A stretch of DNA of 64,000 bases from contig NW_026570421.1 in the NCBI RefSeq assembly GCF_019649055.1, forward strand, positions 90,224 to 154,223, in the 5' to 3' direction. Every line of letters begins with the position of its first letter. The first letter of the stretch is position 1. Source of the DNA: Paramacrobiotus metropolitanus (taxonomy: Eukaryota; Tardigrada; Eutardigrada; Parachela; Macrobiotidae). The notes beneath the pieces were generated by a model. It saw only the letters and a program-made list of their open reading frames with translations. It did no database searches and was not told where the DNA came from. This document shows positions 9,379-17,497 of the stretch, one piece after another. Made by a program: the position numbers and the translations under genes.

Positions 9379-10008
9379 ATGGAGCGTGTAAATTTTGATT
9401 TTCGTTTCAAGACACCGTGTTCGGTGTACGTTTGTGGACCCACAATGTCTGGCAAATCCACTTTGATTATAAAGTTACTGAAAGAGCCGCACAAGTACTT
9501 TTATCCTTGCCCCAAGCGTATTGTATATGCATACGGGAGTTGGCAGAATTTGTTCAAAGATTTCCCATCTTCTGTTGAATTAATATCTGATTTCAATAAG
9601 CTGTTTGAAGAAGGATTTTTCAACCCTGTTGTTCCAACGCTACTCATTCTTGATGATTTAATGGAAGAATTAGCAAATAATGTAAAAGCCTCAACACTTT
9701 TCACGCGAGATGTGCATCATAAAAATGTGACTGCCGTTTTTATTTCACAAAATTTGTTTAAACAAGGAAAAAGCATGCGTGATATAGCAGTGAATTCTCA
9801 ATATCTGATTTTGTTCAAAAGTGTGAGAGACATTCAACAAATTCGTGTCCTGAGTCGGCAACTTGGCGTGAAACATTTAGAGGACGCATACAAGAAGGCC
9901 ATTAAGGAACAATACGGATATCTGATTATAAACTTACGACCTGAGACTCCGGATAATTTGCGACTCCAATCGCATATTTTTAATCACAGGCGTATTTATA
10001 CACCATGA
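9379..10008 (+). CDS. DNA-packaging ATPase (FtsK/HerA type, 209 aa)
   Basis: Genome-packaging motor ATPase of the adenovirus IVa2/Polinton kind. Walker A is GPTMSGKST (about residues 20-28) and Walker B is TLLILDDLMEE (about 94-104). The length is normal for the Polinton family. It starts the run of overlapping structural genes: its TGA overlaps the next ATG as ATGA at 10005. The role is to pump the linear genome into preformed capsids. Confidence 0.9.
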   Translation: MERVNFDFRFKTPCSVYVCGPTMSGKSTLIIKLLKEPHKYFYPCPKRIVYAYGSWQNLFKDFPSSVELISDFNKLFEEGFFNPVVPTLLILDDLMEELANNVKASTLFTRDVHHKNVTAVFISQNLFKQGKSMRDIAVNSQYLILFKSVRDIQQIRVLSRQLGVKHLEDAYKKAIKEQYGYLIINLRPETPDNLRLQSHIFNHRRIYTP

Positions 10009-10325
10009 ATCCATCAGAAATTTTTGATATAGTTCGCGCATTGCAAACAATGTCACCCATACAGCGCAGGAACTATTTTGCACGATGTACCAAGAAACAA
10101 ATGAGTGCTATAGAGGAGGCATGTTTAAATTTGTTAAAAAATTCAGCCAGTCTTAGCAAAACAGAAGTCCAGCAAGCTAGAAAATATGCAGCAAGCATTA
10201 AGCGACTGGCAAACCGCGATATTCCGCAAAAACGGAAACAGAAAATTTTGCAGCAAAAAGGCGGATTTCTTGGTGCCTTACTACCAATATTAGGAACACT
10301 GTTATCTACATTCATTGCAAAATGA
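10005..10325 (+). CDS. Small basic protein with a C-terminal membrane-active helix (106 aa)
   Basis: The N-terminal 80 residues are helical and basic. The C-terminus is GGFLGALLPILGTLL followed by a short polar end, a glycine-rich hydrophobic segment typical of the small proteins next to Polinton and adintovirus ATPases. I infer a membrane-disrupting or minor capsid role. A GG immediately before the hydrophobic helix could be a protease site, though the P4 position does not match the classic adenain consensus. It overlaps both neighbours by four bases (ATGA). Confidence 0.75.
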   Translation: MNPSEIFDIVRALQTMSPIQRRNYFARCTKKQMSAIEEACLNLLKNSASLSKTEVQQARKYAASIKRLANRDIPQKRKQKILQQKGGFLGALLPILGTLLSTFIAK

Positions 10326-11446
10326 AAACGTATGTGCTCGTACCGGAGACAGAATATAATACGGTGATGAAGCCGTGTCCAACACCCTGGACGAAAGCGT
10401 ATCAAATTCGAAGCGAGATCGAAAGACATTTGCAGCACCAAGACAACACCGAAACAAACCCTGGTGTACAAAAGCCTCCTCAATTGGATCTGGTAGCCTC
10501 GCAACCGACACCGGTATCAATCCAAACGGAAATTTCTAGTGCACCGTTGCGGTCAACCATTACTCACGATCATGCCGCACAAGTGGATACCGTACCCATG
10601 GTTCAGTATTTTCCCGAACCTAAACCTCTAACGGTAGACACTCAAGTACAATCCGATCCAATCGAACATACGGTTCAGTATATCGAAAAGGAAAAGCCTG
10701 TATATTACCCGGTGTCCGTGCCACAGTATATCAATGTACCGGGAAAACCAACTGTGCGGCATGTTTATAAACCGCATCCAAAAAATAAACGGATTTCCAA
10801 GCAGGCCCGTATTAAAAATACATCTAGTACAATGCGGCAACCAAATCTGTCTAAAATTACTAAAGGACCAGCATTACCTGTCCTGTCTTACAACACCCTA
10901 AACCCGCAGCCTGTGTATCAAAATGTTCCAACGCTCCCAGCAGGCAATCCGTACTGGGAATTACGCAGTCCTTCTCCTACGCTGGCTTTAGCTGACAATA
11001 CTACTGTGCCGAATGTTGAATGGCCAGAAAGTGACGATGATTTAGATTCTTCATATGCGATGCCACCCGCAGCCTTAGTACAGCCTTTAACGTACGAGCA
11101 GCCGCAGCTACCCACTAGTTCAAACCGAAAAGCTATCACATATGCGCAGCCACAATTGCCAACGTCTCAGCAGTTGGAAGCTTTGACTTACGAGCAGCCA
11201 AGTATTGCAGCACCTGCGGCCAGAAAGGCACTTACTTATCAGCAGCATAGTTTGCCAGCACCGGCAATCACGCCAGCATTGACATATAGGGCACTAAATA
11301 AAACCCCCGTTCCAGCAATTTTATACAAGCCAGAGGAAATAGTGCCGCTGCGAAGCAAAAAAGCCAGGAGTGATAACCAGCCTCCAACAAAGAAACGTAA
11401 AACACAACACCAGACAGGCGGTGGTGGTTGGATATCTTTTGCATAA
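10322..11446 (+). CDS. Proline-rich repeat protein of the virion block (374 aa)
   Basis: Not recognised by family. It is rich in Pro, Gln and Thr with several short VQYF or VQYIEKEKP-like blocks in the first half. About residues 245-325 hold five imperfect tandem units of roughly 17-18 residues built around ALTYEQPQLP. The C-terminus is a nuclear-localisation-like KKARSDNQPPTKKRK followed by QTGGGGW. No transmembrane segment is present. Its place between the membrane-active protein and the integrase, with four- and one-base overlaps on its two sides, suggests a structural or scaffold protein. Confidence 0.7.
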   Translation: MKTYVLVPETEYNTVMKPCPTPWTKAYQIRSEIERHLQHQDNTETNPGVQKPPQLDLVASQPTPVSIQTEISSAPLRSTITHDHAAQVDTVPMVQYFPEPKPLTVDTQVQSDPIEHTVQYIEKEKPVYYPVSVPQYINVPGKPTVRHVYKPHPKNKRISKQARIKNTSSTMRQPNLSKITKGPALPVLSYNTLNPQPVYQNVPTLPAGNPYWELRSPSPTLALADNTTVPNVEWPESDDDLDSSYAMPPAALVQPLTYEQPQLPTSSNRKAITYAQPQLPTSQQLEALTYEQPSIAAPAARKALTYQQHSLPAPAITPALTYRALNKTPVPAILYKPEEIVPLRSKKARSDNQPPTKKRKTQHQTGGGGWISFA

Positions 11447-12513
11447 TGGTTTCATTGGATGATTTGTATTTGGACCCCTCTAACCCAGGTAGCTTGGGCG
11501 GAGTTCAGCGTCTGTACGCGGAAGCTAGTAAACACGGATTCACAAAAGAGCAAGTTGAACGATACTTGCAGTCAAAAGACACCTACACCGAACACCGGCC
11601 GCACCGCTCAAAATTTAAAAGAAGAAAAATCATATGTGTCGGTGTAAACGATCAACATCAAATTGACCTTGCCGATATGCAGAAGTTTTACAAGGAAAAC
11701 GATGGAGTAAAGTACTTGTTAACATGCATAGATTGTTTCTCACGATATGCATGGGCGATGCCTGTAAAATCGAAGAAACCAAGGGAGATCGTTCGAGCGT
11801 TGGAAAAAATCTATGGAGATTTACGTACACCGCCGCTAAGATGTCAGAGCGATAATGGAAAAGAATTCACAGCAACGGAAGTTAGAGATTTCTTTCGCGA
11901 TTGTGGAGTTACTTTTTTCACCACTAAGAACGACGACATAAAGTGTGCGGTGGTGGAGCGCTTCAACAGAACGCTCAAGGACAGACTTTATGTCTATATG
12001 ACAGAGAAACAGACCTACCGATACCTGGATGCACTGGATAATGTAGTATTAGCATATAATAACAGCGTGCATTCGGCTATAGGCTTTGCACCAAGTGAAG
12101 TGGACGTAGAAGAAGCTCGCGTAATTCGGGGAAAAATGCTTGAGGAAGATGAAAAGGATACAATTAAACCTCCTGTTTTTGCTGTTAACGACTATGTGCG
12201 GCTTGCCAAAAATAAACTTACGTTTGAGAAAGGCTATGAAACAAACTACACGGAAGAGCTTTTTAAAATAGTAAAAGTTGTCAAGAAAGGAAAGCAATGG
12301 TTGTATGCAGTTGAAGATTTATCAGGTGAAGCAGTGGACGGCTTGTTCTATCGTCAAGAGTTGTCGAAATTTATTATGACTGAACGACCAGGTCATAAAA
12401 TATCACGGATATTAAGGACGAGAAAGCATAAAGGAAAGGAACAATATCTCGTGCGATGGTATGGTTACGGACCAGCTTATGATTCATGGGAAGATAAGGA
12501 GAATCTAAAATGA
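11446..12513 (+). CDS. Integrase (rve family) with C-terminal chromodomain (355 aa)
   Basis: Retroviral-type DDE integrase used by Polintons and adintoviruses to insert linear DNA. The core contains HQIDLADM (first Asp), CQSDNGKEF (second Asp) and VVERFNRTLK (Glu), all present. The C-terminal 45 residues form a chromodomain, with RILRTRKHKGKEQYLVRWYG and DSWED. In the family, chromodomains steer insertion toward marked chromatin. The start is the ATG inside TAATG, overlapping the preceding stop by one base; a TTG-initiated frame six codons upstream is not needed. The stop overlaps the penton start (ATGA). Confidence 0.93.
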   Translation: MVSLDDLYLDPSNPGSLGGVQRLYAEASKHGFTKEQVERYLQSKDTYTEHRPHRSKFKRRKIICVGVNDQHQIDLADMQKFYKENDGVKYLLTCIDCFSRYAWAMPVKSKKPREIVRALEKIYGDLRTPPLRCQSDNGKEFTATEVRDFFRDCGVTFFTTKNDDIKCAVVERFNRTLKDRLYVYMTEKQTYRYLDALDNVVLAYNNSVHSAIGFAPSEVDVEEARVIRGKMLEEDEKDTIKPPVFAVNDYVRLAKNKLTFEKGYETNYTEELFKIVKVVKKGKQWLYAVEDLSGEAVDGLFYRQELSKFIMTERPGHKISRILRTRKHKGKEQYLVRWYGYGPAYDSWEDKENLK

Positions 12514-13349
12514 GTTTTTACATGTCACTACCCAGTTCTGCATCCAAGACGATATTCCCGGATAATCGTCCTGGCTGCTATACGACACAACTCGTCCGTT
12601 CAATTGACTTGGACGGATCGTGGGAGGTTGGACTTTCTGAACTAATTCTCCCGCCAATGGAAATGCGTTTTCAGTCAGATCTAAAGGTTGGGATAAGCAA
12701 ACCATATATGCCGACTTTTGAAGTGCGTACGCTGCCAAGGAAATTATTCTATAGAGATGAATATGATTTAATCAGTAGCGTAAACGAAATGCTCACATAC
12801 AATCCGCGTTTTGCTCGCAATTTGGACTTTCGCTACAGCAACCACGACTTGATTAACAGAGAGCCTAAAGATTTACCCCAAACAACGGAAGACGAAAAAA
12901 AGCAGTATGAAAAACTCCCTTTTGCAGCCATCAAAATTCAAGGAGATCATGGACAGCTTTTCGTGCGCGGTGACAGTCAAGTTATATTTGAAGGAGCGGA
13001 GTATACACGTGCCCTTGGATTACACGATAATTATCCTTATATGGGGATTGAAAAGGAACCCTTCGTGTTACGTCCACCAAAACATTGTCGCATTGTGAAC
13101 ATTTACTGTGATTTAGTGGAATATCAACTCGTAGGGGATGCAATGGTCCCTGTTCTGCGCACGTTGTGTACCGAAGCCAGTTCATACGATGGTACTGTTC
13201 TGCGCTTTGAGAATCCACATTATTTGCCTGTTCAAAAACAGACATTTAGCTCAGTGGAGATTGAAGTGACTGACGACAGAGGAGAAGAAATACGATTTCA
13301 TAGCGGAGTAGCAGTGATTAAGTTACATTTCAGACCAAAAAAATATTAA
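12510..13349 (+). CDS. Penton base-like minor capsid protein (279 aa)
   Basis: Single-jelly-roll vertex protein of Polinton/adintovirus capsids. The N-terminus (SFYMSLPSSAS, then a FPDNRP and LDGSWEVGLSELILP block) is the hallmark opening of this family, and the length matches. The middle has a family-typical EYTRALGL segment. It forms the pentamers at the icosahedral vertices. The start overlaps the integrase stop; the stop is two bases before the next ATG. Confidence 0.9.
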   Translation: MSFYMSLPSSASKTIFPDNRPGCYTTQLVRSIDLDGSWEVGLSELILPPMEMRFQSDLKVGISKPYMPTFEVRTLPRKLFYRDEYDLISSVNEMLTYNPRFARNLDFRYSNHDLINREPKDLPQTTEDEKKQYEKLPFAAIKIQGDHGQLFVRGDSQVIFEGAEYTRALGLHDNYPYMGIEKEPFVLRPPKHCRIVNIYCDLVEYQLVGDAMVPVLRTLCTEASSYDGTVLRFENPHYLPVQKQTFSSVEIEVTDDRGEEIRFHSGVAVIKLHFRPKKY

Positions 13350-13351
13350 GC

Positions 13352-13798
13352 ATGGTACTGAAAGAGCACCATTTTAGCGAATCTCGCTACACAGATTTAT
13401 TTGCCAAACAGCATGGCTTCGGTATGCCGAAATACCGAGGCGCCCCAGTTTTTGGTGGGAGCTTCTGGGGGCGGGTGATTGGATTTGCTAAAGGTCTATT
13501 TAGCAAAGCTGCACCATACATTTCGAGCCTTGTAACTAAAGCACAACCACATATGAAGACAGTTGCTTCTAAGGCAGTGGAGTCGGTCATCGATACAGCA
13601 GTAGAAAAAGTTAACAAAAAGCTAAAAGAGTCCGCCGGCGAAGAAATGGGCATTAAGGGAGGACGCAGGCGACGGAGAGTACGAAGACACAAAGCGCAGA
13701 AAACACGTCGACAAGCAAAACGCACGCCCAAACGAAAAGGAACAAGAAAACGAACCAAGCGACAGTTAGCCATCGACGCTATCGCTAATAGATTTTGA
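13352..13798 (+). CDS. Basic minor capsid or core protein, pVI/pX-like (148 aa)
   Basis: The N-terminal half has an amphipathic, glycine-containing helix (GGSFWGRVIGFAKGLFSKAA). The C-terminal 50 residues are extremely rich in Arg and Lys, protamine-like. Between the two lies IKGG followed by a run of arginines, which fits the adenain consensus (M/I/L)xGG-x. The protein is probably cut into a membrane-lytic piece and a DNA-condensing core piece, as with adenovirus pVI and pX. The position between penton and major capsid matches the family order. Confidence 0.8.
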   Translation: MVLKEHHFSESRYTDLFAKQHGFGMPKYRGAPVFGGSFWGRVIGFAKGLFSKAAPYISSLVTKAQPHMKTVASKAVESVIDTAVEKVNKKLKESAGEEMGIKGGRRRRRVRRHKAQKTRRQAKRTPKRKGTRKRTKRQLAIDAIANRF

Positions 13799-13807
13799 CA
13801 AAAAAAA

Positions 13808-15160
13808 ATGGCAATGATCGAAGCAAACTCGGAGCCTTCAATGCTTCTGGAAAGCCATCTATTCTACCTACCGGCAACACTGACAGAAAGATGGAATACG
13901 AAGGACTATGACATTGGACCAGCTCAAGCAACATTCGATTCAGCAAACGATATTGTTTTTACTATTGCTCCCTCTCTGAGTGAGTTGGTGAGCCTAGCGG
14001 ATATTAGATTTAAGTGTGACTTGCACGTTACGAATAAGGATGGCGCAGATTTGAAAGACTCGGACTGTCTGGCACCAATTAACAACATTTTGCACAGCTT
14101 ATTCCAATCTGTCACCGTTAGTATCGGTGGCAGGAATGTCACGGATACAAGCACGCTGTATCACTACCGTGCGTATCTAGAGTCGCTGCTAGGCTTTACG
14201 GATCAAGCTCAAAAATCGCAGCTATCTCTATCAGGATTTGCATTAGATAATAACTGGGAGAAGAAACCAGGTCATGTAACATCAGCGGATGCGGCGAAAG
14301 TGAACCGTTTCTGTAGCGATGGAGCTAACAAACGGCGCGATTGGCTACAGAATATGAAACCGTTACAATTGTCAGGCAAGCTGCACTGTGATCTGTTTCA
14401 ACAAGAAAAATCACTCCTGCCTGGAGTTGAGCTCACAATTAAATTGGTGAGGAATAAAAATGAAGTGGTTTTTGTTGCTGACAGTGATAGCAACGCCCCA
14501 AAAACTGTCGCTATAAGAAATCCACGTTTGCAAGTAAGAAAATTTGAGCCATCTCCGGATTATTTTACCGCACTGAGCAAACAACTACTCAGCAACACAG
14601 CCAAATATCACATTGAGCGAGTGGTGATGCGTGAACATACACTTATTCTTGGACAGCAACAGGCTGTTTGGTCCAATATTGTAATGGGACAGTTGCCGAA
14701 AATTATGATTTTTGGCCTAGTGCCTAGCCGATCGTTTGCCGGCGAATATGCATCATCACCATTCAATTTCACGCACTGCAATTTAACGAACATTGTTGCC
14801 GAGATTGACGGTCAGCTATTTCCCACACAAGGCTACAATTTAAACTACGAGAAAGGCAGCTCTATACAAGGCTATGAAGGCCTGCTTGATACACTTGAAC
14901 GTCTTAACGAAGGAGCGGGCGAATTACCAATAGACCGTGAACAGTACAACAAGGGGGGATTCTGCCTATACGGTTTCGATTTCACACGTGGACACACAGG
15001 ACGAGGAGCAATGTCCTTATCGCGTCATGGAAATCTGAACATACATTTGAAATTTGCTAAGGGTTTGGAGGAAAATGTTGTCTGTGTTGCCATGCTAGTA
15101 TTCGATAACGTTATAGAAATTAACAATAATCGTCAAGTCATTTTTGACTTTGCACCATGA
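13808..15160 (+). CDS. Major capsid protein, double jelly roll (450 aa)
   Basis: Hexon-like protein of the Polinton/adintovirus lineage. The N-terminus with a LLESHLFYLPAT-type opening, the segment NNILHSLFQSVTVSIGG, and the RAYLESLLGF block match the animal Polinton capsid family, often annotated in genomes as F54H12.2-like. Length is typical. Two beta-rich halves are expected to form the two jelly rolls, and trimers would build the shell. The frame is intact throughout. It starts after an A-rich 9-base gap and its stop overlaps the protease ATG. Confidence 0.92.
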   Translation: MAMIEANSEPSMLLESHLFYLPATLTERWNTKDYDIGPAQATFDSANDIVFTIAPSLSELVSLADIRFKCDLHVTNKDGADLKDSDCLAPINNILHSLFQSVTVSIGGRNVTDTSTLYHYRAYLESLLGFTDQAQKSQLSLSGFALDNNWEKKPGHVTSADAAKVNRFCSDGANKRRDWLQNMKPLQLSGKLHCDLFQQEKSLLPGVELTIKLVRNKNEVVFVADSDSNAPKTVAIRNPRLQVRKFEPSPDYFTALSKQLLSNTAKYHIERVVMREHTLILGQQQAVWSNIVMGQLPKIMIFGLVPSRSFAGEYASSPFNFTHCNLTNIVAEIDGQLFPTQGYNLNYEKGSSIQGYEGLLDTLERLNEGAGELPIDREQYNKGGFCLYGFDFTRGHTGRGAMSLSRHGNLNIHLKFAKGLEENVVCVAMLVFDNVIEINNNRQVIFDFAP

Positions 15161-15654
15161 ACAACATACAGATTCAAGACGCACTGCAGAGAGATCCGAA
15201 GATCCGCGAGATTTTTATCGGAGTGTATTCTGCCAACAGAATCCCAGACAAGGAATTTCCCGGCGCTTACATTGTCAATACGGAGGTGGAGGGCGATCCC
15301 GGACAGCACTGGGTTGCATTCTACTGTGTCTCACCAGGCATACTTGAGGCTTTTGATTCGTACGGTGAAAACCCGTCCGTTTACTCGCAGCATATCAAGA
15401 ACTGGATGGGGGACGACTTTATTATTTTATCTAACACGGAGCGACAAAGCGTAGACAGCACAGTATGCGGCCAATACTGTATGTTCTTTGTTACTCTACG
15501 CTGCTACGGATATACATACAAGGATGTCATGTCAGCGTTAACCAAGCATAAAGGAGTGAACGATGTGTTCGTATGCAAATTTATTAACAAGTTTTTCAGT
15601 ATGCGAACACGAGTGAAAGACCGGAACTTTATAAATGGACTTCTCAAAAATTAA
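15157..15654 (+). CDS. Adenain-like cysteine protease (165 aa)
   Basis: C5/Ulp1-type maturation protease. The catalytic histidine is in GQHWVAF (about residue 49), the acidic residue in AFDSYG (about 69), a glutamine-containing STVCGQYC holds the oxyanion region, and the nucleophilic cysteine lies in CGQYCMFF (about residue 108). It should mature capsid precursors at (M/I/L)xGG or (M/I/L)xGxG sites. It overlaps the capsid gene by four bases and the next gene by twenty. Confidence 0.9.
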   Translation: MNNIQIQDALQRDPKIREIFIGVYSANRIPDKEFPGAYIVNTEVEGDPGQHWVAFYCVSPGILEAFDSYGENPSVYSQHIKNWMGDDFIILSNTERQSVDSTVCGQYCMFFVTLRCYGYTYKDVMSALTKHKGVNDVFVCKFINKFFSMRTRVKDRNFINGLLKN

Positions 15655-15871
15655 CAGAAAGCAGGTCGCAGGTACCGTTTTCTGGGTGATTATGTTTGGC
15701 CTCCTACTCAGTTTCTATTCCCTGCAAATCTATCAATCCATTAGGGGAAACAGAAATATAACGGAAATCGATATCAAGGCTTCGAAGGACGTGACAGAAG
15801 CGTTTCTAAATACTCTGAGATTAACGTCAGATGAAGTCGGCGGAAACAATTCGACAAGCTACAATGGATAA
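15635..15871 (+). CDS. Small single-pass membrane protein (78 aa)
   Basis: A short basic N-terminus (MDFSKINRKQ) is followed by one transmembrane helix (GTVFWVIMFGLLLSFYSLQI) and a polar C-terminus. It is not recognised by sequence. It lies inside the tail of the protease gene (20-base overlap), so it is part of the virion block. Candidate roles are membrane association or egress; unproven. Confidence 0.65.
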   Translation: MDFSKINRKQVAGTVFWVIMFGLLLSFYSLQIYQSIRGNRNITEIDIKASKDVTEAFLNTLRLTSDEVGGNNSTSYNG

Positions 15872-16085
15872 AAAAGATTTCATATTCTACAGCATTGTCT
15901 CGACATTGTGTATTATTTTGTGGACGTTGGAAGTGTACGTTCAAATCAAAATGACATCACAGCTGCCTAGTGATCCGGTTATGATCCCTGAAGTCATGTT
16001 CAACAAAATTTTTCATAACGTAACTAGCCTACTGAGTGGACGACAAATATACAGAATAACCGGCTACGGACCTTTGACTGTTTAA
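15864..16085 (+). CDS. Small single-pass membrane protein (73 aa)
   Basis: MDKKDFIFYS starts a transmembrane segment (IVSTLCIILWTLEVYVQI), then a polar tail. The topology matches the preceding protein, and the two may be diverged duplicates. I chose the ATG overlapping the previous stop by eight bases; an in-frame ATG at 15831 would add eleven residues. This ends the chain of overlapping genes. Confidence 0.6.
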   Translation: MDKKDFIFYSIVSTLCIILWTLEVYVQIKMTSQLPSDPVMIPEVMFNKIFHNVTSLLSGRQIYRITGYGPLTV

Positions 16086-16145
16086 ATAAAAATGGCAGAT
16101 GTAAAGCTACTCTCAATGAGCAGATCCATGAAGGTATGAGTATGT

Positions 16146-16152
16146 CAGAAGT
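16146..16152 (+). promoter_or_regulatory. CAGAAGT motif upstream of PC4-like C
   Basis: One copy, preceded by GT, 85 bases before the ATG at 16237. Confidence 0.4.
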
Positions 16153-16236
16153 CAATCAGGAAACAGCATTACGTATCATTACGGTGGACATTCAGTATTA
16201 AACAAACCAGTTTTCTCCCTCTCACTAGAACTAAGA

Positions 16237-16719
16237 ATGTCTTCAATCAAGCCACAACCTAAAGACGCTATGTCCGTTAACACAGACGAGAAGGACGGTG
16301 TGAAGTATTATCATTTTACCGATACTCTGTGCATGGGGTGGCGTGCCGCTAACAAGTCTTTTATGCTTGTACGGGTATGCCCTGGCGGTTTGGTGAATAA
16401 TGATCCCAATGAAGGTTTTGAACAGTCTGTTGAGAGTATGGATGAGTATGATGTGCGTGTGGCTCGCAAACTTATTAGGATGGAACTCTCCGGTGAGATG
16501 CCCCAGACACTTGTCAAATCGATTAATCGTTGGCAACCTATTGTTCGGGTAATCACTGATGCCAAGCGTAAAGATTTGTTTATCAAAGTGAACGGACGTG
16601 CGATAAATAAGCAAGCACAGATCTGTTTTATACGTCCAGCCAATGGAGGACCCGTGGAAATATCTGTATTAGAGTTCCGGATGCTTTGTGCAACTCTCAT
16701 GACACTGATCGATCAGTAA
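16237..16719 (+). CDS. PC4-like family protein C (160 aa)
   Basis: Longest member of the family. It opens with VKYYHFTDTLCMGW, close to YHLTDNIRVG in member D and therefore a clear paralogue. The first half ends with a helix after an acidic loop (SMDEYDVRVARKLIRM). The second half repeats the strand pattern and ends with a helix (EISVLEFRMLCATLMTLI). Predicted soluble and basic in the middle. Likely a single-stranded-DNA-binding transcription or replication helper by analogy with PC4; not proven. Confidence 0.72.
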   Translation: MSSIKPQPKDAMSVNTDEKDGVKYYHFTDTLCMGWRAANKSFMLVRVCPGGLVNNDPNEGFEQSVESMDEYDVRVARKLIRMELSGEMPQTLVKSINRWQPIVRVITDAKRKDLFIKVNGRAINKQAQICFIRPANGGPVEISVLEFRMLCATLMTLIDQ

Positions 16720-16735
16720 TGGTAAGCGGTATAGT

Positions 16736-16780
16736 CAGAAGTTGTACAGAAATAACATAGCCACTCTGAACGTCAGAAGT
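16736..16780 (+). promoter_or_regulatory. Two CAGAAGT motifs upstream of PC4-like D
   Basis: CAGAAGT at 16736-16742 and 16774-16780, both preceded by GT, in the 142-bp spacer before the ATG at 16862. Confidence 0.45.
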
Positions 16781-16861
16781 GTAGCGGTTACACACATGTA
16801 TCGCTATCTAGGAAAAACTAAGAGTCTATAATCATATATCTCGCCTTCTGCAGCCGCCAAT

Positions 16862-17290
16862 ATGGAGCGCCTATCTTTACCGTTGTTATGCCTTTCCCAT
16901 GGCGTGCTATGGTATCACTTAACGGACAACATTCGCGTGGGTGTCAGAATACAGGATGGGCATCTTATTATCGGATCATTAGCAGCTCGTGGATCCAGTT
17001 GGAGTCTTATGCAAACCATTGGCGAGTATGATAAAGCAGTTGTTATACGGATGGCAAGGTTGTATGTAGACGGTACAATTCTTCGGATGTGGGATCGGGC
17101 TTTTACTTCACGGAAAACTCAGTGCTATCGAATCAGGACCGCCACAGGGAGAACCGTTCGGATCCGTCTCAGACCACACTTATGGGACACAAACTGCTTC
17201 CGCATCACTAGTGCTGGTGCTGTGCCCTTGGATCTAACTTTTGTTCAGCTTAGCGGCCTATGTGCCAAATTAGCTGTTCTAACACTCTGA
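16862..17290 (+). CDS. PC4-like family protein D (142 aa)
   Basis: Closest to member C: VLWYHLTDNIRVGVRIQDG at the start, then an EYDKAVVIRMARLYVDG helix matching EYDVRVARKLIRMELSG in C. The C-terminal half repeats beta strands and ends in a helix (LTFVQLSGLCAKLAVL). C and D lie next to each other with similar spacers, suggesting a recent local duplication. It is followed by an A-rich tract and hairpin copy 3. Confidence 0.72.
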   Translation: MERLSLPLLCLSHGVLWYHLTDNIRVGVRIQDGHLIIGSLAARGSSWSLMQTIGEYDKAVVIRMARLYVDGTILRMWDRAFTSRKTQCYRIRTATGRTVRIRLRPHLWDTNCFRITSAGAVPLDLTFVQLSGLCAKLAVLTL

Positions 17291-17353
17291 ATATATTTTT
17301 CCCAATGAAATAAATAAAAAAAGCAAAAAAAAAATATCAAAAATGCAAAAAAG

Positions 17354-17433
17354 AGGGCGTTGCCCCAAATTAGTGACGGTCTTAGCTTGTCAGAATAATT
17401 GACAGACAAGCTGACATCGTTACTATTTTGGGA
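17354..17433 (+). repeat. A-tract plus long hairpin element, copy 3
   Basis: Best copy. GGGCGTTGCCCC is followed by arms of about 29 bases (from CCCCAAATTAGTGACG through TTAGCTTGTC) that pair imperfectly with GACAAGCT through TACTATTTTGGGA across a short loop. It is nearly identical to copy 1 in the first 18 bases. Confidence 0.75.
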
Positions 17434-17497
17434 ACCTTTTTTTGCATTAAGGAATTGCACAGACTAACTACAGTATTTAGTACACATCTAATTGGAC

